Below, piece by piece: positions 1 through 11,870 of a stretch of 64,000 nucleotides of DNA; the stretch's first letter is position 1, and each line of letters opens with the position of its first letter. This DNA is from Branchiostoma floridae (lineage: Eukaryota; Chordata; Leptocardii; Amphioxiformes; Branchiostomatidae), in assembly GCF_000003815.2 (NCBI RefSeq), contig NC_049982.1, positions 12,283,785 to 12,347,784 of the forward strand, given 5' to 3'. Under the pieces are notes generated by a model. It did no database searches, was not told where the DNA came from, and worked only from the letters and a program-made list of their open reading frames with translations. The position numbers were made by a program, and so were the translations under genes.

Positions 1-164
1 CAATGGTACAGGTGAGTCTCAACTCACTCAGCACAAGCAGTTCATATACAGCCAATTATGAATAAGTATACTTGGCAGTAGTTCCACCTATATATTTATC
101 TATGGCTTTGTCTTTTCGGCTCTTATTGAATTGGGGACATAGGAAAACGATCATGGTAAATAAA

Positions 165-430
165 TAGCCTCTACCAGGCTCCGCGGATCGCTGGTCAAAT
201 AGAGCTAGAGGGAATACATGTCAAATGTATGTAGTATGCTAGGGGATTCGGCCGCCCAGAGGAGTCAGTATGCAATCCAGGGTGGAAGCTACTGCCAACT
301 ATAAATGTTTATTTATTCATTATTGGCGTTCTGATTCCTCTGGCCGGCCGACTCCCCTTGCGTAACATTCCCTCTAATTGTCCAATTTCGAATTTGACCA
401 GCGATCCGCGGAGCCTGCAGGTAGAGGCTA
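165..430. repeat. Foldback (MITE-like) element with about 45-bp inverted ends
   Basis: The left end reads TAGCCTCTACCAGGCTCCGC and continues into GATCGCTGGTCAAAT. The right end is its near-exact reverse complement, ATTTGACCAGCGATCCGC followed by GGAGCCTGCAGGTAGAGGCTA. A second inner pair, GGCCGCCCAGAGGA and TCCTCTGGCCGGCC, also folds. The flanks are AT-rich with TA at both edges, consistent with a TA target duplication. No coding capacity is present, so this is a non-autonomous DNA element of unknown superfamily. Confidence 0.75.
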
Positions 431-570
431 GTAAATAAGTATTTATTTATAAATAAGTACTAGTAAATAACCGTCATGCTAGTTATGCAGTTAACGGCGT
501 CATATAGAAGTAACTGAGTAAAGTACGCATTATCCTTGGCTGACCTTGCAAACATCAAGAAAGGCTACTA

Positions 571-803
571 GTACTTGAGTTGGCGGGGATTTAATTTCGC
601 GGTAGCGGGAAAAAGGACTTTTCGTGGTGGTTTTAAGTTCGCGGTAGCGCCATGAACTGTAGTCTCTTACTCCCATCAAGGAGGTGATATAACCTCCTTG
701 CTCCCATGGAATAATGTTCGCGGTGGTTCTAAGTTCGCGGTGAAGTGACCTCCGCGAAAACCGCGAACATTAAACCACCGCGAAAGTTTCTGCATTTACA
801 GTA
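571..803. repeat. Foldback repeat, family ending in TGCATTTACAGTA (copy A)
   Basis: The segment shares its internal motifs (TTCGCGGTGGTTTTAA, TTCGCGGTAG, GCCATGAACTGTAGTC, GGTGAAGTGACC, CCGCGAAAACCGCGAACAT) and right end with the element at 27,818-28,037. The GGTTCGCGGT-type motifs are repeated in inverted orientation, so the whole folds back. The left terminus is diverged. No protein is encoded; it is a dispersed non-autonomous element. Confidence 0.75.
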
Positions 804-3800
804 TCTTACAGTTATGGTTATCATATATTCTAGACATCTTGTTCACAATTGAGCATCCACGCAGTAAATGTTGGCTTTGTCTCGGCAGCTCGTGGGCTGG
901 GAACGCCGGAACAGAGGTCTTCAGGTCACCGGAAGGGTGGGGCAAATTTAATAGCATGTTCTATATATGATAGGTTAAGGTCAGAGCAGCACTTATTATT
1001 ACTTAATGTAGACAGTACAAACGATATTATGATCGTTAATGTTTTCATGATTCTTTTACAATATTGATTGGCGTGAACAGTAACCGTCATTTCGTGGCGA
1101 CGTAGCAGAGTTTATTTCGAACAAAGACTCGTCCCGCCCCCATGTGACTTTGGACTTGTCCTACCCCAACAGCAATGTACACATGTACCTTGTACCTTGA
1201 TCCCTTAACCCAGTATTCCCGGGTCGTGGGGGCGCTGCATGGTGACGCTGTGAATCAGGTTCCTCCGTTCCATTCGGCCCTGCGTCAGCGGGAGGAACAC
1301 ATGTATATTTATGATAATTGCGGCAACGTTAACACCGGATGTGGGTAATTTTCCAGGTAATTGATTCCCACAAAGCAAAATAGTAATAAATCGAGACACG
1401 CTCAAACGTATTTACGTTAACTTTTTATGTCACAAATGTTCATATTTGCTTCATCACATCCTTCTATTCTGTAGTACATGTATACTAGTAATATACATAT
1501 ATTGGTGATCATATGTTCGGCCAACACAACCACTCATTCCTTCAAAAGCATACTCAAAAGCATATAAATTTCACATTCTAAAAGTCGGATATACGCAACA
1601 AGTATTTTGCGCATCTTGAGACTGTTCTTCTGAGTACACACGTAAGTTTCGGATTGGAGGGAAATGCCTAAATGAGGTACATAAACTGGAACTAAAACAA
1701 CACATATTTTTAAGTAAATTACACGGGACATTTGGTGGAGAATTTACGAATCCATGATTCCCTGGTGCCCGCCATTCCATGAAGAACTGCTCTATCATGA
1801 AAGCCTGGGTGTCGCGAAAGCTAGAACAATTTAGCGTTGTCTATTTCTTATCAATGAAAGCTAAGGGTCAGAACTTTCCATAATCATCCTGCTGAATTAC
1901 TATGGAAAAACTCTCAGGTCAAGCGCGAAGAGTCTCCCTGTGCTTTCTTTTCATTGCTTCAATCATAGTACAATATGATTAACGTTGAGGTTGAATCAGC
2001 TTCTTTCTTATCCATGTTAGATCATCATAATAGATGTGATACAATCGATGGCAGGTGAATATTACAATGAACTGAACACATAAAGATTATCTGGAAATAA
2101 AGCGGGTATATACATTTTGGCAGTGCCTACACGATGTGGGGGTGGGGTTTTCATACCTTGCTTTACCATGTACAATAAACCATCCACGCTAGAACTACCT
2201 GTCGGAAGCTTTGTCCGATTGAGTACACTACATTGGGACCGCGGTATTTTTGTTTGGTTGTTTGGGGACGCCGGAAGTGAGTGGGTTGTCGGGGCACAGG
2301 GAAGGGTGGAACCAATTAGGCGATTCTATTTCTTTTTTAGGTAAAGTCCAAGCAGCATAGATTTTCATACATAATAAATGACCTGAGATTACCACTGTTC
2401 TCTCATTCTAAATACAAGCCGACAAACAAAAGATACCTTCAACAATACGAATATAATCTTAATTAAGGAAATGTTTTAGGTGTTGCCGAAAAAGTATTGC
2501 ACGGGATCCTACCGGAAGTAACTCTGTGGTGGTCCAGCCCAACGTATTGTTATCATAACTTTGACAACCACCTGACGAACTGTGTTCTCATACAGATTCT
2601 CGTCAAGAGAGAAAGTTGATTCCCGCCAATCAGTGAACCATTTCACCACGCAAAATTGTTTCTTAATCAGAGTTCAATAATGATTGTCACTAGAGTTATG
2701 TAAAGAATTTCCCCTTGCCTCAAGGGACAACTACATTTAGGTAAATGGTCATTCTTATTGCGGAGACATATTGGCAGATGCATTGGTGGTGGACTTAAGA
2801 ATGTTTATTCATTTCCTGTTGTTCCTGGAAGGCGCTAGTCAGCAAGTACAGTGTTCCACTTAACTTCTAGCCAATGTTGGTAGAGTTACTTCCTACTTCG
2901 TGCCACGGTGCTCGGATCTCCACGTGGCTGCAGTCGCATAACCCCGCGTAAGCCGCACACGGCTCCGCACTAGGGTGGACGTCTCCTATGTTCGCATACA
3001 TGAAAGACTGGGACTTAACTACGCGCTATGGTTCGGAAGAAACTACGATGGTTGAAATTCTTTCACAGGTGGGTAATGACTACGCAGTTTTATTTGCGTG
3101 TCCACTATGGGTCTTTTCGATCGAATTTTTGCTGACCAAAGAGGTCCTTTTTTCAACCTCCTTGGGCTGACGGACCTGACCGGGCGGGATAGTAAGGCCA
3201 GGGGCATGAGGGGGCTTCGTTCCTGTTCTCTGCTAGATGATCATGCCTGCATTTGATTTGTCAGAATTGTTCTTCTTTTCAGATAGTCCCGGCATATCCG
3301 GGGGTAACCAAACTGTGGTTTTGGGTAGGTAATTAGGACATTCAATTTTTTTACCTAACCCAAGAAGGTCATGTTTTCGGTAGCGTTTGTTTGCGTATGT
3401 CAAAAAGATATGGATGACTTGTCATGAAAGTTGGTTTGTCCTATCGAAGAAATGCTGCGATTTTTCATTTTTTAACGGTAAGTTAATTTGAACGACTTAT
3501 TAGCCTGCTTTGCATGATTAATGAGAACATTGTACAATCTTTACGTGGAAAATGGTGGCATATCCATACTAGTGACACATGTAGGCGAGATGGCTGAGGA
3601 TATCATCAGACATTAATAAGGTAATGTCACAATATCTTCATGAAGAAGGATATTTTCAACATATGTGATTTGAAAATAGAACATAATGACCTTGTATAGG
3701 TTACGTTAATGATATTAAACTTTATATTTGCAAAGACTGCACAAATCTTATTGATTAGTAAATATTCAAATAGTAAGTTTTGGGACATGCATCATGCAAA

Positions 3801-3875
3801 TTAGGTCAGTGCGCGCGCATGTGTGTCGTGGTAATGTTAGTAGGTATGTGTGTGGGGGGGGTGCGTGCGTGGTGT

Positions 3876-3902
3876 GTCTGTCTGTCTGTCTGTCTGTCTG
3901 TG
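3876..3902. repeat. TGTC microsatellite
   Basis: A run of about six perfect TGTC/TCTG units lies just downstream of a GTGT/G-rich stretch. It is a simple repeat with no further meaning visible. Confidence 0.9.
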
Positions 3903-4280
3903 TGAAATGATTCGTAATGCATGACCCTCAAGGTAGTCCAAAAAGATGATATTAGACCTGGCTTCAACTTGGACAGGTGATACATGTACAACGCGTTCCT
4001 GAGTAGAGAGTGGGCGGGTTACATGTGGCGCTCCCTTCTTAGTCTTCTATGATCAAGTCCACCCCCTTGACGTTAGTACTTTTCCACCACGTGCCCCCCA
4101 ATTCTTCACTGATCTCCAAACAACTTCTAACGTTCTGATTGACGTTGACGTTCTTGTCAACATTCTCAGCATTGATATATTCACTTATTTCAGGTTGATT
4201 GACATGAATTTCTGACGTCGAAATGGACATTTCATGATTTATGTATGTCAGAGTATTCTTCAAGCAGAGGTTCGGCTCCG

Positions 4281-4404
4281 CTTTTTCATGTGTTTTTAGG
4301 TGTTGTATCGGGCTTTCTATTTTGTACGTTTTCTTTAAGTCCGCGAGACGAAGAAAACGTACAAAATAGGACGCCCGATAAAACCCATAAACACATGTAA
4401 AAAG
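4281..4404. repeat. Near-perfect 55-bp palindrome (foldback)
   Basis: The left arm runs from CTTTTTCATGTGTTTTTAGG through GGGCTTTCTATTTTGTACG to TTTTCTT. A roughly 12-nt spacer follows, and the right arm returns as AAGAAAACGTACAAAATAGG through CGCCCGATAAAACCC to CACATGTAAAAAG. The arms differ by a handful of bases only. Open frames across this region are artefacts of the palindrome. It is most likely a short foldback transposon relic. Confidence 0.75.
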
Positions 4405-5825
4405 ACAGCCAAAGCCCAACCTTTGCTGGGAGAGTATACGAGAGTTATTTCTTCGTGTAATAAATGGAATAGGGTGTAGGAGGGGGCATGGCTCCCTAGC
4501 ACCGTGATAGAATAAGAAGAGGATATGGTCCCTGACATTCTTTAATTATTTATTAGTTTTTACAAATAAGCCCCGGACGCCGCCTCCAACTTCTCTTTAG
4601 TCACCTGTACACTTTACTTTGTGATAACACCTGTAGGCGGCAATTAGGACTTCCGGTGCAGAAAGACCTGTCTTCTCCTTAAAGGGGGGAGTGTCAGTCA
4701 TTGACTCTCACTTTCTCACAAGCCGGGCTGACGGTGACACAAGCCGCAACAAGTTCAACATTCTTGCCAAAATGTTAAAGTCAGATAGCAGTTAAAATCT
4801 GAATAGCAGCTATTGGATATTTGACCGAGACCGTTGAACATACGTATCAGGTTTCATGACGCGAGTCTCAGTTGTTTTTCCCAAGATCAAGGTGAGTCTC
4901 GCCGGGCGTCGATATACTTGACGATCTTACTGGCCTCAAAACTACTTGTCTAACTTATAATGGATAGGAAAGTATCGTGATTGACAACACTGTGTACTGT
5001 TTACTGTTATATATGGCCATGGCTAGCGCAAAGATTTCAGACAGGGTGTCCACGCATGTTTTGTGGGCGGGGCTATATTTTCTGTTCTGCGCGTGTGTGT
5101 ATGGGCACTAAGTGTGAAAACATGTATGCCCTTTATACAAGTAAATGATCGAGCCATACATCTTATCTAATAATCATAGCAATCGATTTGGCTCAAGTAA
5201 TGTTCTGATTATGCTACTGCCTGAACACCGGGTTTGCTGCAATGTGCAACGTATAGGTATGTGAGGCGACGCAAGTTGTCTTGAACATGGCCGCCATTGT
5301 ATTTCAACTGACACAAACACTTGTTCATGTACAACACTCAGCAGCAACTATTAATCTATATTGAAGCTGTTAGCTGTAGACAACATCATATACTACATAT
5401 GTATATGGCATATGCTGGTTTGGTTGCTCTTGCCTTGCGGGGGGTGAAGTCGACCCTTCATTGGGTTGATTTTCAAATCCAGAAAGATAAAATCATTGAT
5501 ATAATCCTTTCAGTACGATTGCAAAGCCGAGCTGGAATGAAATCCACCTAAAGGGTGGTTTCGGGACTGCTACACCTTCACGCTGTTCTCTTGTCGCTCT
5601 TTTCATTCTCCAAACAGAGGATTTTGTGACAACTTGCTGTGTTTGTGTATATCAGGATGATGGTAGAATTGTAGAATTGCATTTTGCCATGGCAGCGGCC
5701 AAATTCTTTACAACCCACTCACATGTTTTGAGGGCCATTTGACAGTTTCTCGCCGAAAATGTCTTGCAGTTGCCATAACTTAACTTAAGGAGAAAAATAC
5801 AACAATAATCGAGTACAACAGCTTT

Positions 5826-5849
5826 ATATATATATATATATATATATAG
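5826..5849. repeat. TA dinucleotide microsatellite
   Basis: An uninterrupted run of about eleven TA units. It is a simple repeat. Confidence 0.9.
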
Positions 5850-6750
5850 ACCGATGTTAGATTTATTTTAGACATGATTGACGTGGGTTTCTCCACGTGC
5901 GAGATTCCATTCTTGGGATTCATGCGTTCAGATGTTAAAAATGATTTTGTTTAAAAACAGTTCAACCTTAATGAAACGTTGCGTTAAAGATATAAATACC
6001 TGAATCATAGCCTTCTTCGATTTCTGGCCCATGATGGAAAATAGCGAACCGGCGCTAGCCCTCCCCCCAGTCACGACTACTGAAAATAGTTTCTGAGTCA
6101 ACATGTTGGTCACGACAACAGGAAAAATTCAGTCTGTTACTCACGTTGTTAGCACAGGCAGGGGGAGCTATGACTACAGAAGTGGCCGACAGAGTTTCAC
6201 TCATACCAAGGAGGTTTCACTCACACTAACATCCTTGCTCATACCATGACGCCTTCAGCATATCATTACTTTTGTCACTCCTGCCACTATAATCTTACCG
6301 ATATATACTATAATCTTACCGATATATACTAGTGCGGACTGATTCTAGAGCTCAGGGTACTCATGTTGGTAACAATCAAGGTGAATCTGACGCCTGTAGT
6401 AATGGAGGAAAGTAACATGCGGAGAAAGAAATTGCCGGTCAAACAAGAAACATTCCGGCTGCCCAGTAGGTCATAACTCCACAGTCTGATGAAACGCGAA
6501 GAGTATAAGAAGAATATAATTATAAGGTGTCTCAATGATTTAATGACAGGGAGAAATGTTTCCAAATCGTAGATTTTCTACCGTAAACCCGTTGATATCA
6601 TATGCAGGACATCACACCTACAGTCTCTACACGCCCATGAGTCACCACGTCCTGCGCTTCACTTTTCGTAGAATCAACATGATGACAAAAACGACTACTT
6701 CTGCAGTACTGTTACTATGTAGGTCTACCAATCCACCACGCCGACACCAC

Positions 6751-6832
6751 CACCATGCCGGTCGGGACTTGGCGGACCAGACGGTTCTTTATTGTGTCCT
6801 ACTGGCTCGCCAAGTCCTAGTCGGCTGCGGTG
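6751..6832 (+). ncRNA. pri-miRNA-like stem-loop, cluster member 1
   Basis: The 5' arm CGGGACTTGGCGGACCAGAC pairs with the 3' arm CTACTGGCTCGCCAAGTCCT, and the basal CACC pairs with GGTG. The stem is therefore about 30 bp with a loop of about 20 nt, in 82 nt total. The stem resembles five other hairpins in the next 4 kb. Member 1 and member 2 also share about 200 bp of upstream flank, so this pair arose by local duplication. Strand is arbitrary because a hairpin folds from either strand. A miRNA identity is an inference from shape, clustering and arm conservation; a foldback repeat family is the alternative. Confidence 0.4.
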
Positions 6833-7256
6833 AGAAACGCCTGTCGATCCCCACCGCCAAACGTTTCGCCGATACTCACCGATATATTCATTCCCTACCC
6901 ACTAAGTCATAGCTCCACAGTACTAGTGTGATGTAACGCGCCGAAACACAATGAGTGAATGAATAAATGAAGACCTTTATTGTACATACATACCCACTAG
7001 GTTCAATACAGGTCACAACAAAAGATACATTGAATATATACAATGAATCTACAATACTCAATGTATCTATTTAACGACGGAGAAAAATGTTGCCAATTCG
7101 TAGATTTTCGTACCGTAAAGCCGCTGATCACACATACGGTCTCCACACACCCCTGAGTCACCACGTCCTGTACTTCACTTTTCTAAGAATCAACATGATG
7201 AGAAAAACAACTCCAGCTGTACTGTTTAAGGTCTGCCAATCCACCACCACCATGCC

Positions 7257-7341
7257 AGCTGTAGCCGGTCGGGACTTGGCGGACCAGACGGTTCTTTGTC
7301 GTGTCCTACTGGCTCGCCAAGTCCTAGTCGGCTGCGGCGAG
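7257..7341 (+). ncRNA. pri-miRNA-like stem-loop, cluster member 2
   Basis: Almost identical to member 1 in both arms (three or four changes) and extended at the base by CTGTAGCC pairing with GGCTGCGG. It lies 507 nt downstream of member 1. The shared flank (GTAGATTTTC, GAGTCACCACGTCCTG, AGAATCAACATGATGA) shows that the duplicated unit is larger than the hairpin. It may be a microRNA precursor or a repeat; expression is needed to decide. Confidence 0.4.
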
Positions 7342-8754
7342 AAACACCTGTCAATCTCAACCGCCAAATTTTTCACGACTCTTTCCTGACTACGAATTTT
7401 TGAGGAACAAGTTGTAATTCGCATCAGGTACACAGCAACGGGCCAGGGTAAAATGAGCTAAACCCGCGCGTAAAGGCGCAAAACAATACTACAAGTAATG
7501 TGCAGTACATGTGAGAAAGTATTTGGTCTGGGTGCGTTTTTGTTTTCTTTGAGTGTGCTACTTGACAAAACTCGTCAAAACTTGTAATTTCCACATTATT
7601 GGCTTTCCCACAAACTTAGTAATGGCTAACACGAATGCCCGACTACAGAAACTACCACTACTGCAGCAGCAACAATACTAGTAACGTAACAACAATAACA
7701 TGCTGCAGTCAAGGTTTTACCTTTGGGTAAAAGAAAAGTGTCTGGTTTAATTTCTACATCCATTATTGTACATGACATACCAATGCGATGTTACTTCTAC
7801 CGATGTATGAACAACTTGTTCAGAGAATCTCCACTTATAAGTACAAGTTAACTTTATTTAGACAACTTTCATAGCTGATCTACTAAGCTTTGAAGCTTGA
7901 TGACAGTATGCTGTTGTTATGACTGATAATACTACTGCAGCTAACAATGTTTAATTAGCATTTGAGAATGTTAATGTTCTACATTTAAGAAGAATGTAGA
8001 TACAAGGATGCTATATAATCATCGGTAGAAACTTAGAAATTTTCTTCTTCCCAGTCTGTTTGATACTATCAATTGTGCTTACTTGTTCCATTGCAAATCC
8101 TTTGCCATGTAAAGACTTTCAAATTAAGATGCATGTAGCATAAAAAAATCCCCACTAGTCCAAGATGTATTTTTCTTAATATTCTTCTTCATCTTGCTAA
8201 AGTAATGGAACCAAATGCAACCCGAGTAAGTGTTTGACTCATAACGTGGCTGCTGACCAGGACGTCAGAGTTTACAACGTTACTCTGACCAATAAAGTTA
8301 CTAATGTTGCCTCGCGGGGTGGTGGGACAACGCGGAATCCAGTGCCGAGTAGTGTATGACTATTTTCTATCTACCTATACAATGTTTATAGCGTTAGATG
8401 CCTATATCTTATCTACTTTATATCTTCTGAAATTCATTGGCATGTAGGATATACTCCCACGGCGTCCACACCTTCTGAGTCATGGCGTTCTGTGTTGCAC
8501 ACGGTGGGGGAGAACAGGCATAGAACCGTGCTACATTCTCTACACCTCCAGATTCACCACACCTTTTGTAGAATCAACATGGTGATGAAAATAGTTTCAA
8601 TGTTACTCACCTGCTGTAGATATAATCTTCTATGTACACCTTTTGAGTCACTGTATGGGCTACACTTTTCCTATGTAGAATGAGCTAAAAAATAATAAAC
8701 GCAACTGCAGGGGCATTGTAGGTATTTGGGACGGGAGCGACAGTCAGTATCGCC

Positions 8755-8838
8755 CACTGTAGCCAGTCGGGACTTTGCGGGACAGACGGTTCTATATCGT
8801 ACCCAACTGGCTCTCTAAGTCCTGACCGGCTATGGTGA
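8755..8838 (+). ncRNA. pri-miRNA-like stem-loop, cluster member 3
   Basis: The 5' arm CAGTCGGGACTTTGCGGGAC and the 3' arm CAACTGGCTCTCTAAGTCCT pair with a few mismatches. The base is CACTGTAGCC against GGCTATGGTG. Part of the upstream flank of members 1 and 2 (TTTTGTAGAATCAACATGGTG) is still recognisable at about 8,565-8,590. Length is 84 nt, matching the other members. Confidence 0.4.
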
Positions 8839-9567
8839 CTCTCATCGACCACAGCTCCACTCGATCTTAACCGTGAGTTTTGCAAGATAACTTTCTGATC
8901 GCTTGAACGGAACAGTTAACTCTTTTAACATTTCCGAGAATTTGCTGAAAGAAATCCTCTAGCACGGAATATAATACACATACACGTAGTGTATGCATAA
9001 CATACATACAGCAGAAGACATGTACCAAACATATTCTTTTTCTTTTCCTTTTCTTTAACTAAAACAATACTGTTAGGTCATTCCATATTTGTTGGTATAA
9101 GAAGACACGTCGACAGCCAGGAAAAGGAGTGCCTGTATTGCGGATATACAACTCATACAACTATAAAAAACAAAATAAGATAAGTTCATCTGAATGAAAT
9201 ATGCGCCTTAATCTTTGTGCCAAATCGTAACTTCTTCTATAACATGAGCCTGCATGCTATGATTAAAAAAATGGCATCGCCGTTTGACTCAATCTCGTGT
9301 GAGAATTGATTTGAGAATTAAAACTGATGTTAGTAAAAGTCTACAACTGTGTGGGCGGAACGATGTAACCGTACATTAGGAACTATATATATATAATTCG
9401 CATTTCTTAGGCCGTGGGCCCAATCATGCGGCTACATATCTACAGACCTTCAAATGTATACATAAAGTCAGTCAATCTTATTAACTTTAGCATTCCACAT
9501 CCGCCTATTTCTAACATTAGGAACTAAAGATTTCCCTATATATGCTTTAAGTTTAACAAAACATGCT

Positions 9568-9652
9568 CACCGTTACCGACCGGGGCCTCGTGAGTCAGAC
9601 GGTTCTATATATCGTATCCTACTGGCTCTCAAAGTCCTGATCGGCTGCGGTG
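9568..9652 (+). ncRNA. pri-miRNA-like stem-loop, cluster member 4
   Basis: The basal pair CACCG / CGGTG brackets a stem formed by CCGACCGGGGCCTCGTGAGT and CTACTGGCTCTCAAAGTCCT. The 5' arm is the most diverged of members 1-5, while the 3' arm stays close to consensus. If this is a miRNA family, the 3' arm would be the better candidate for the mature product. Length is 85 nt. Confidence 0.38.
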
Positions 9653-10034
9653 ACTTTCCGACAGTGTGCTGAATGTTTGCTTCCATAAAATGTAGAGAGG
9701 AAGGTTAATAAGCACAACGTGTCATTCTATCAACGCTTTCCGGATCTTCTTGTCTGAAATAGTATACTGTATTCAGAATAAGATGAATAAACAGACAAGC
9801 GAAATTGTGTATGATAGAAAATATTAGATCTAAGGATTAAAGGAAAGAAGAGTAAAAATTCACGAAAAGAAATAGTTAAAGCTTTCGTAAATACAGTTCT
9901 GACAGCATTCTTGCCTAGATAAGTCACATTCGCAAGTTCGTCTTGAAAGTCACCAGAGCAGTCTAAATCCATGTGGATCCAAGTATTCCCTCAGTACATG
10001 ATTTGGCGACACAATGCACGTGCCAAATGATGCC

Positions 10035-10117
10035 CACTGTGGTCAGTCGGGACCTCGTGGGCCAGACGGTTATGTAACAGACCCTACTGGCCCGCTAAGT
10101 CCTGATCGACTGCAGTG
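10035..10117 (+). ncRNA. pri-miRNA-like stem-loop, cluster member 5
   Basis: The base is CACTG / CAGTG. The arms are CAGTCGGGACCTCGTGGGCC and CTACTGGCCCGCTAAGTCCT. The pairing GGGCC / GGCCC is a covarying version of the GGGCC/GGCTC site in other members. Length is 83 nt. The flanks are unlike those of members 1-3. Confidence 0.4.
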
Positions 10118-10283
10118 ACTTCATTTTTCGATGCCAAATATTGTAGAATAATAACAACCGTTGCCATTTTTGGTTTGACCTTTGACCACTGATTTTGTTC
10201 ATGACGCCTCGGTTTACTCGTATATACTGTATGGTGTCCACTGGTTGTCGTTACTGAATGTAACATGTTTTCTTTTGTTGTTC

Positions 10284-10372
10284 ATGTATAGTGGGCCCCT
10301 TGGAAATCAACTCCTAATAAGTTGAAGGGGCTAGCCACTTGTCTTGAAATTGATAAATAAAGGAATAAAGAA
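10284..10372 (+). repeat. LINE 3'-end fragment
   Basis: GGGCCCCTTGGAAATCAACT, a short symmetric stem (CCTAATAAGTTGAAGGGGC) and a tail rich in AAATAAAGG resemble the 3' ends of the LINE copies at 11,760-11,870 and 50,890-51,018. It is a short 5'-truncated insertion without coding sequence. Confidence 0.6.
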
Positions 10373-10763
10373 ACCTGTTGACTCCACGGTATTTTCGATC
10401 CACTGTTAGCAAGAAATATACATGTAATATTTTAGATTCGATAAATCCGAGTGATAAAAACGTTGTCGAATCATTTGTCAGCATGCTCTTCTCCGATTTC
10501 TGTTTCAATACGAAAAGGAATACAAACTGTAGACAAACTGAACCTAGAATTTCAGTCGGTACACGACTCAGTAATATTAGTAGTTGTTCAGTTGCCCCAA
10601 ACTATACTCCTGAGCTCTTACTCGACATGGCGTACCGTATATGATCAACGAAATATTGGGAGTGTAGCTGTGAAGAGCGCAGCTTAGTTCACCCATATAC
10701 AGTGGACAAGTCCTGTACCCGATTACATAGCGATGCAGAAGTTGGAAGATGAAATGCTGACTT

Positions 10764-10833
10764 GTGAACAGTGACTTGTGGGGTCAGTCGGTAGAAAGAG
10801 ATTTTCCTACTGGCCTGTCAAGTCGGTGTTCAC
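10764..10833 (+). ncRNA. pri-miRNA-like stem-loop, cluster member 6 (divergent)
   Basis: The base GTGAACA pairs perfectly with TGTTCAC, and above it GACTTG pairs with CAAGTC and GGGTCAG with CTGGCCT. Primary sequence has drifted from the other five, especially in the loop and base, yet a long stem remains. Preserved structure with changed sequence is what selection on a hairpin would give. Length is 70 nt. Confidence 0.42.
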
Positions 10834-11040
10834 ATGAGCAGCTCATACAGCTCACGCAGAATACGGTTAATCGCTTTAGACGATATTCAGCTACTGAATG
10901 AGTCACCTGTTGGATCTCATTACATCTTGAATCGTGTTGCCATTCCACTGCAGCACCGTTTGTTAGTGCGTGTCTAGTAATACATGTTAGTCTCAATTCT
11001 TCAAATATCTGTAATTGATTCATGTCTTACCCATGTAGAT

Positions 11041-11870
11041 ATGATGCACAGTAAAGCATCTCAGCGTATTGGTTTGCTTAGAAGAGTACGACCTTATCTT
11101 TGTACAAATGTTGCTAACATGCTGTATGATCCTGTATAATGTCATCGTTTTACCAGTGCTGGAATACTGGGTCATCTGGGACAACAGCAGTTTAACACTC
11201 TAACAACGCCTACAGGTTCTTCAGAACAGGGCCGCAAGGATCCCAGAGCTAACGTCGAAGAACTGCATTCTACACTACGATGGGAACTCAAGACTTATTC
11301 ATTATGGTGTACAAATGTTTGCATGGACTAGCACCTAGCTGTCTACTCAATACTTTTAACCATAACAGTTAATTACACAGTTATATTAAACACCAGACAG
11401 GCTCAACAGTAATACGCAGACCAAAAATGAAATACACATCTCGAACAGGCCAACGAACCTTTTGCTTTCAGAGCTGTTTCCATCTAAAATTCAACATCAC
11501 AAACCACTCTGAATTCATTCAAACGAGCCTTACAATCTGACCTCTGACCCCTCTGATCAAAGCAATGACCTAGTATTTGTTTTTCAGTTGAGCTTGATTT
11601 TAAAGTTTGTTTTTGTTTTGTTCTGATCTGTTCATATAGTGTAATTTTTGTTGCAATCCGTTTCTGTAATTAATGATCTTGAGTTGTTAGTATTTACTTT
11701 GATATGTTGAACTAGTTAGAAACGCTTTTTACGATTATTTACGTTTTATGTTGTATGATTATTGTTCACGTTGATTGAATTGTCACAGGGCTCCCTTGAA
11801 AGTCAGTCTGCTAGACTGAAGGGACTACTCTAAAAGATCAATCAATCAATAAATAAATGACCGCTTATTT
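11041..11870 (+). pseudogene. Decayed 3' end of a CR1/L2-type non-LTR retrotransposon
   Basis: Translation with frameshifts shows the region after the reverse transcriptase core: LGLLRRVRPYLCTNVANMLY near 11,070, a broken 'VLPVLEYWVIWDN' stretch near 11,150, and LFIMVYKCLHGLAPSCLLNT near 11,295-11,355. These blocks are typical of the C-terminal end of CR1/L2-like ORF2 proteins. The element then runs through a 3' UTR to GGGCTCCCTTGAAAGTCAGT and a tail of ATCAATCAATAAATAAATGA. Stops and frameshifts are numerous, so it is dead. The same 3' end recurs at 50,890-51,018. Confidence 0.8.

Noticed and set aside
1-12. Possible exon end at the window start (GTACAG followed by GTGAGT)
   Set aside because: Only twelve bases precede the donor-like motif, so neither frame nor gene can be judged.
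4039-4419. 126-codon open frame on the minus strand
   Set aside because: Most of its C-terminal half is low-complexity and its start lies inside the 124-bp palindrome at 4,281-4,404; no family resemblance.
6556-7389. Two similar open frames (118 and 100 codons) suggesting a duplicated small gene
   Set aside because: The similarity follows the duplicated DNA unit, including the hairpin, and is not concentrated at codon positions; neither frame has a recognisable domain. The hairpin is the better conserved part.
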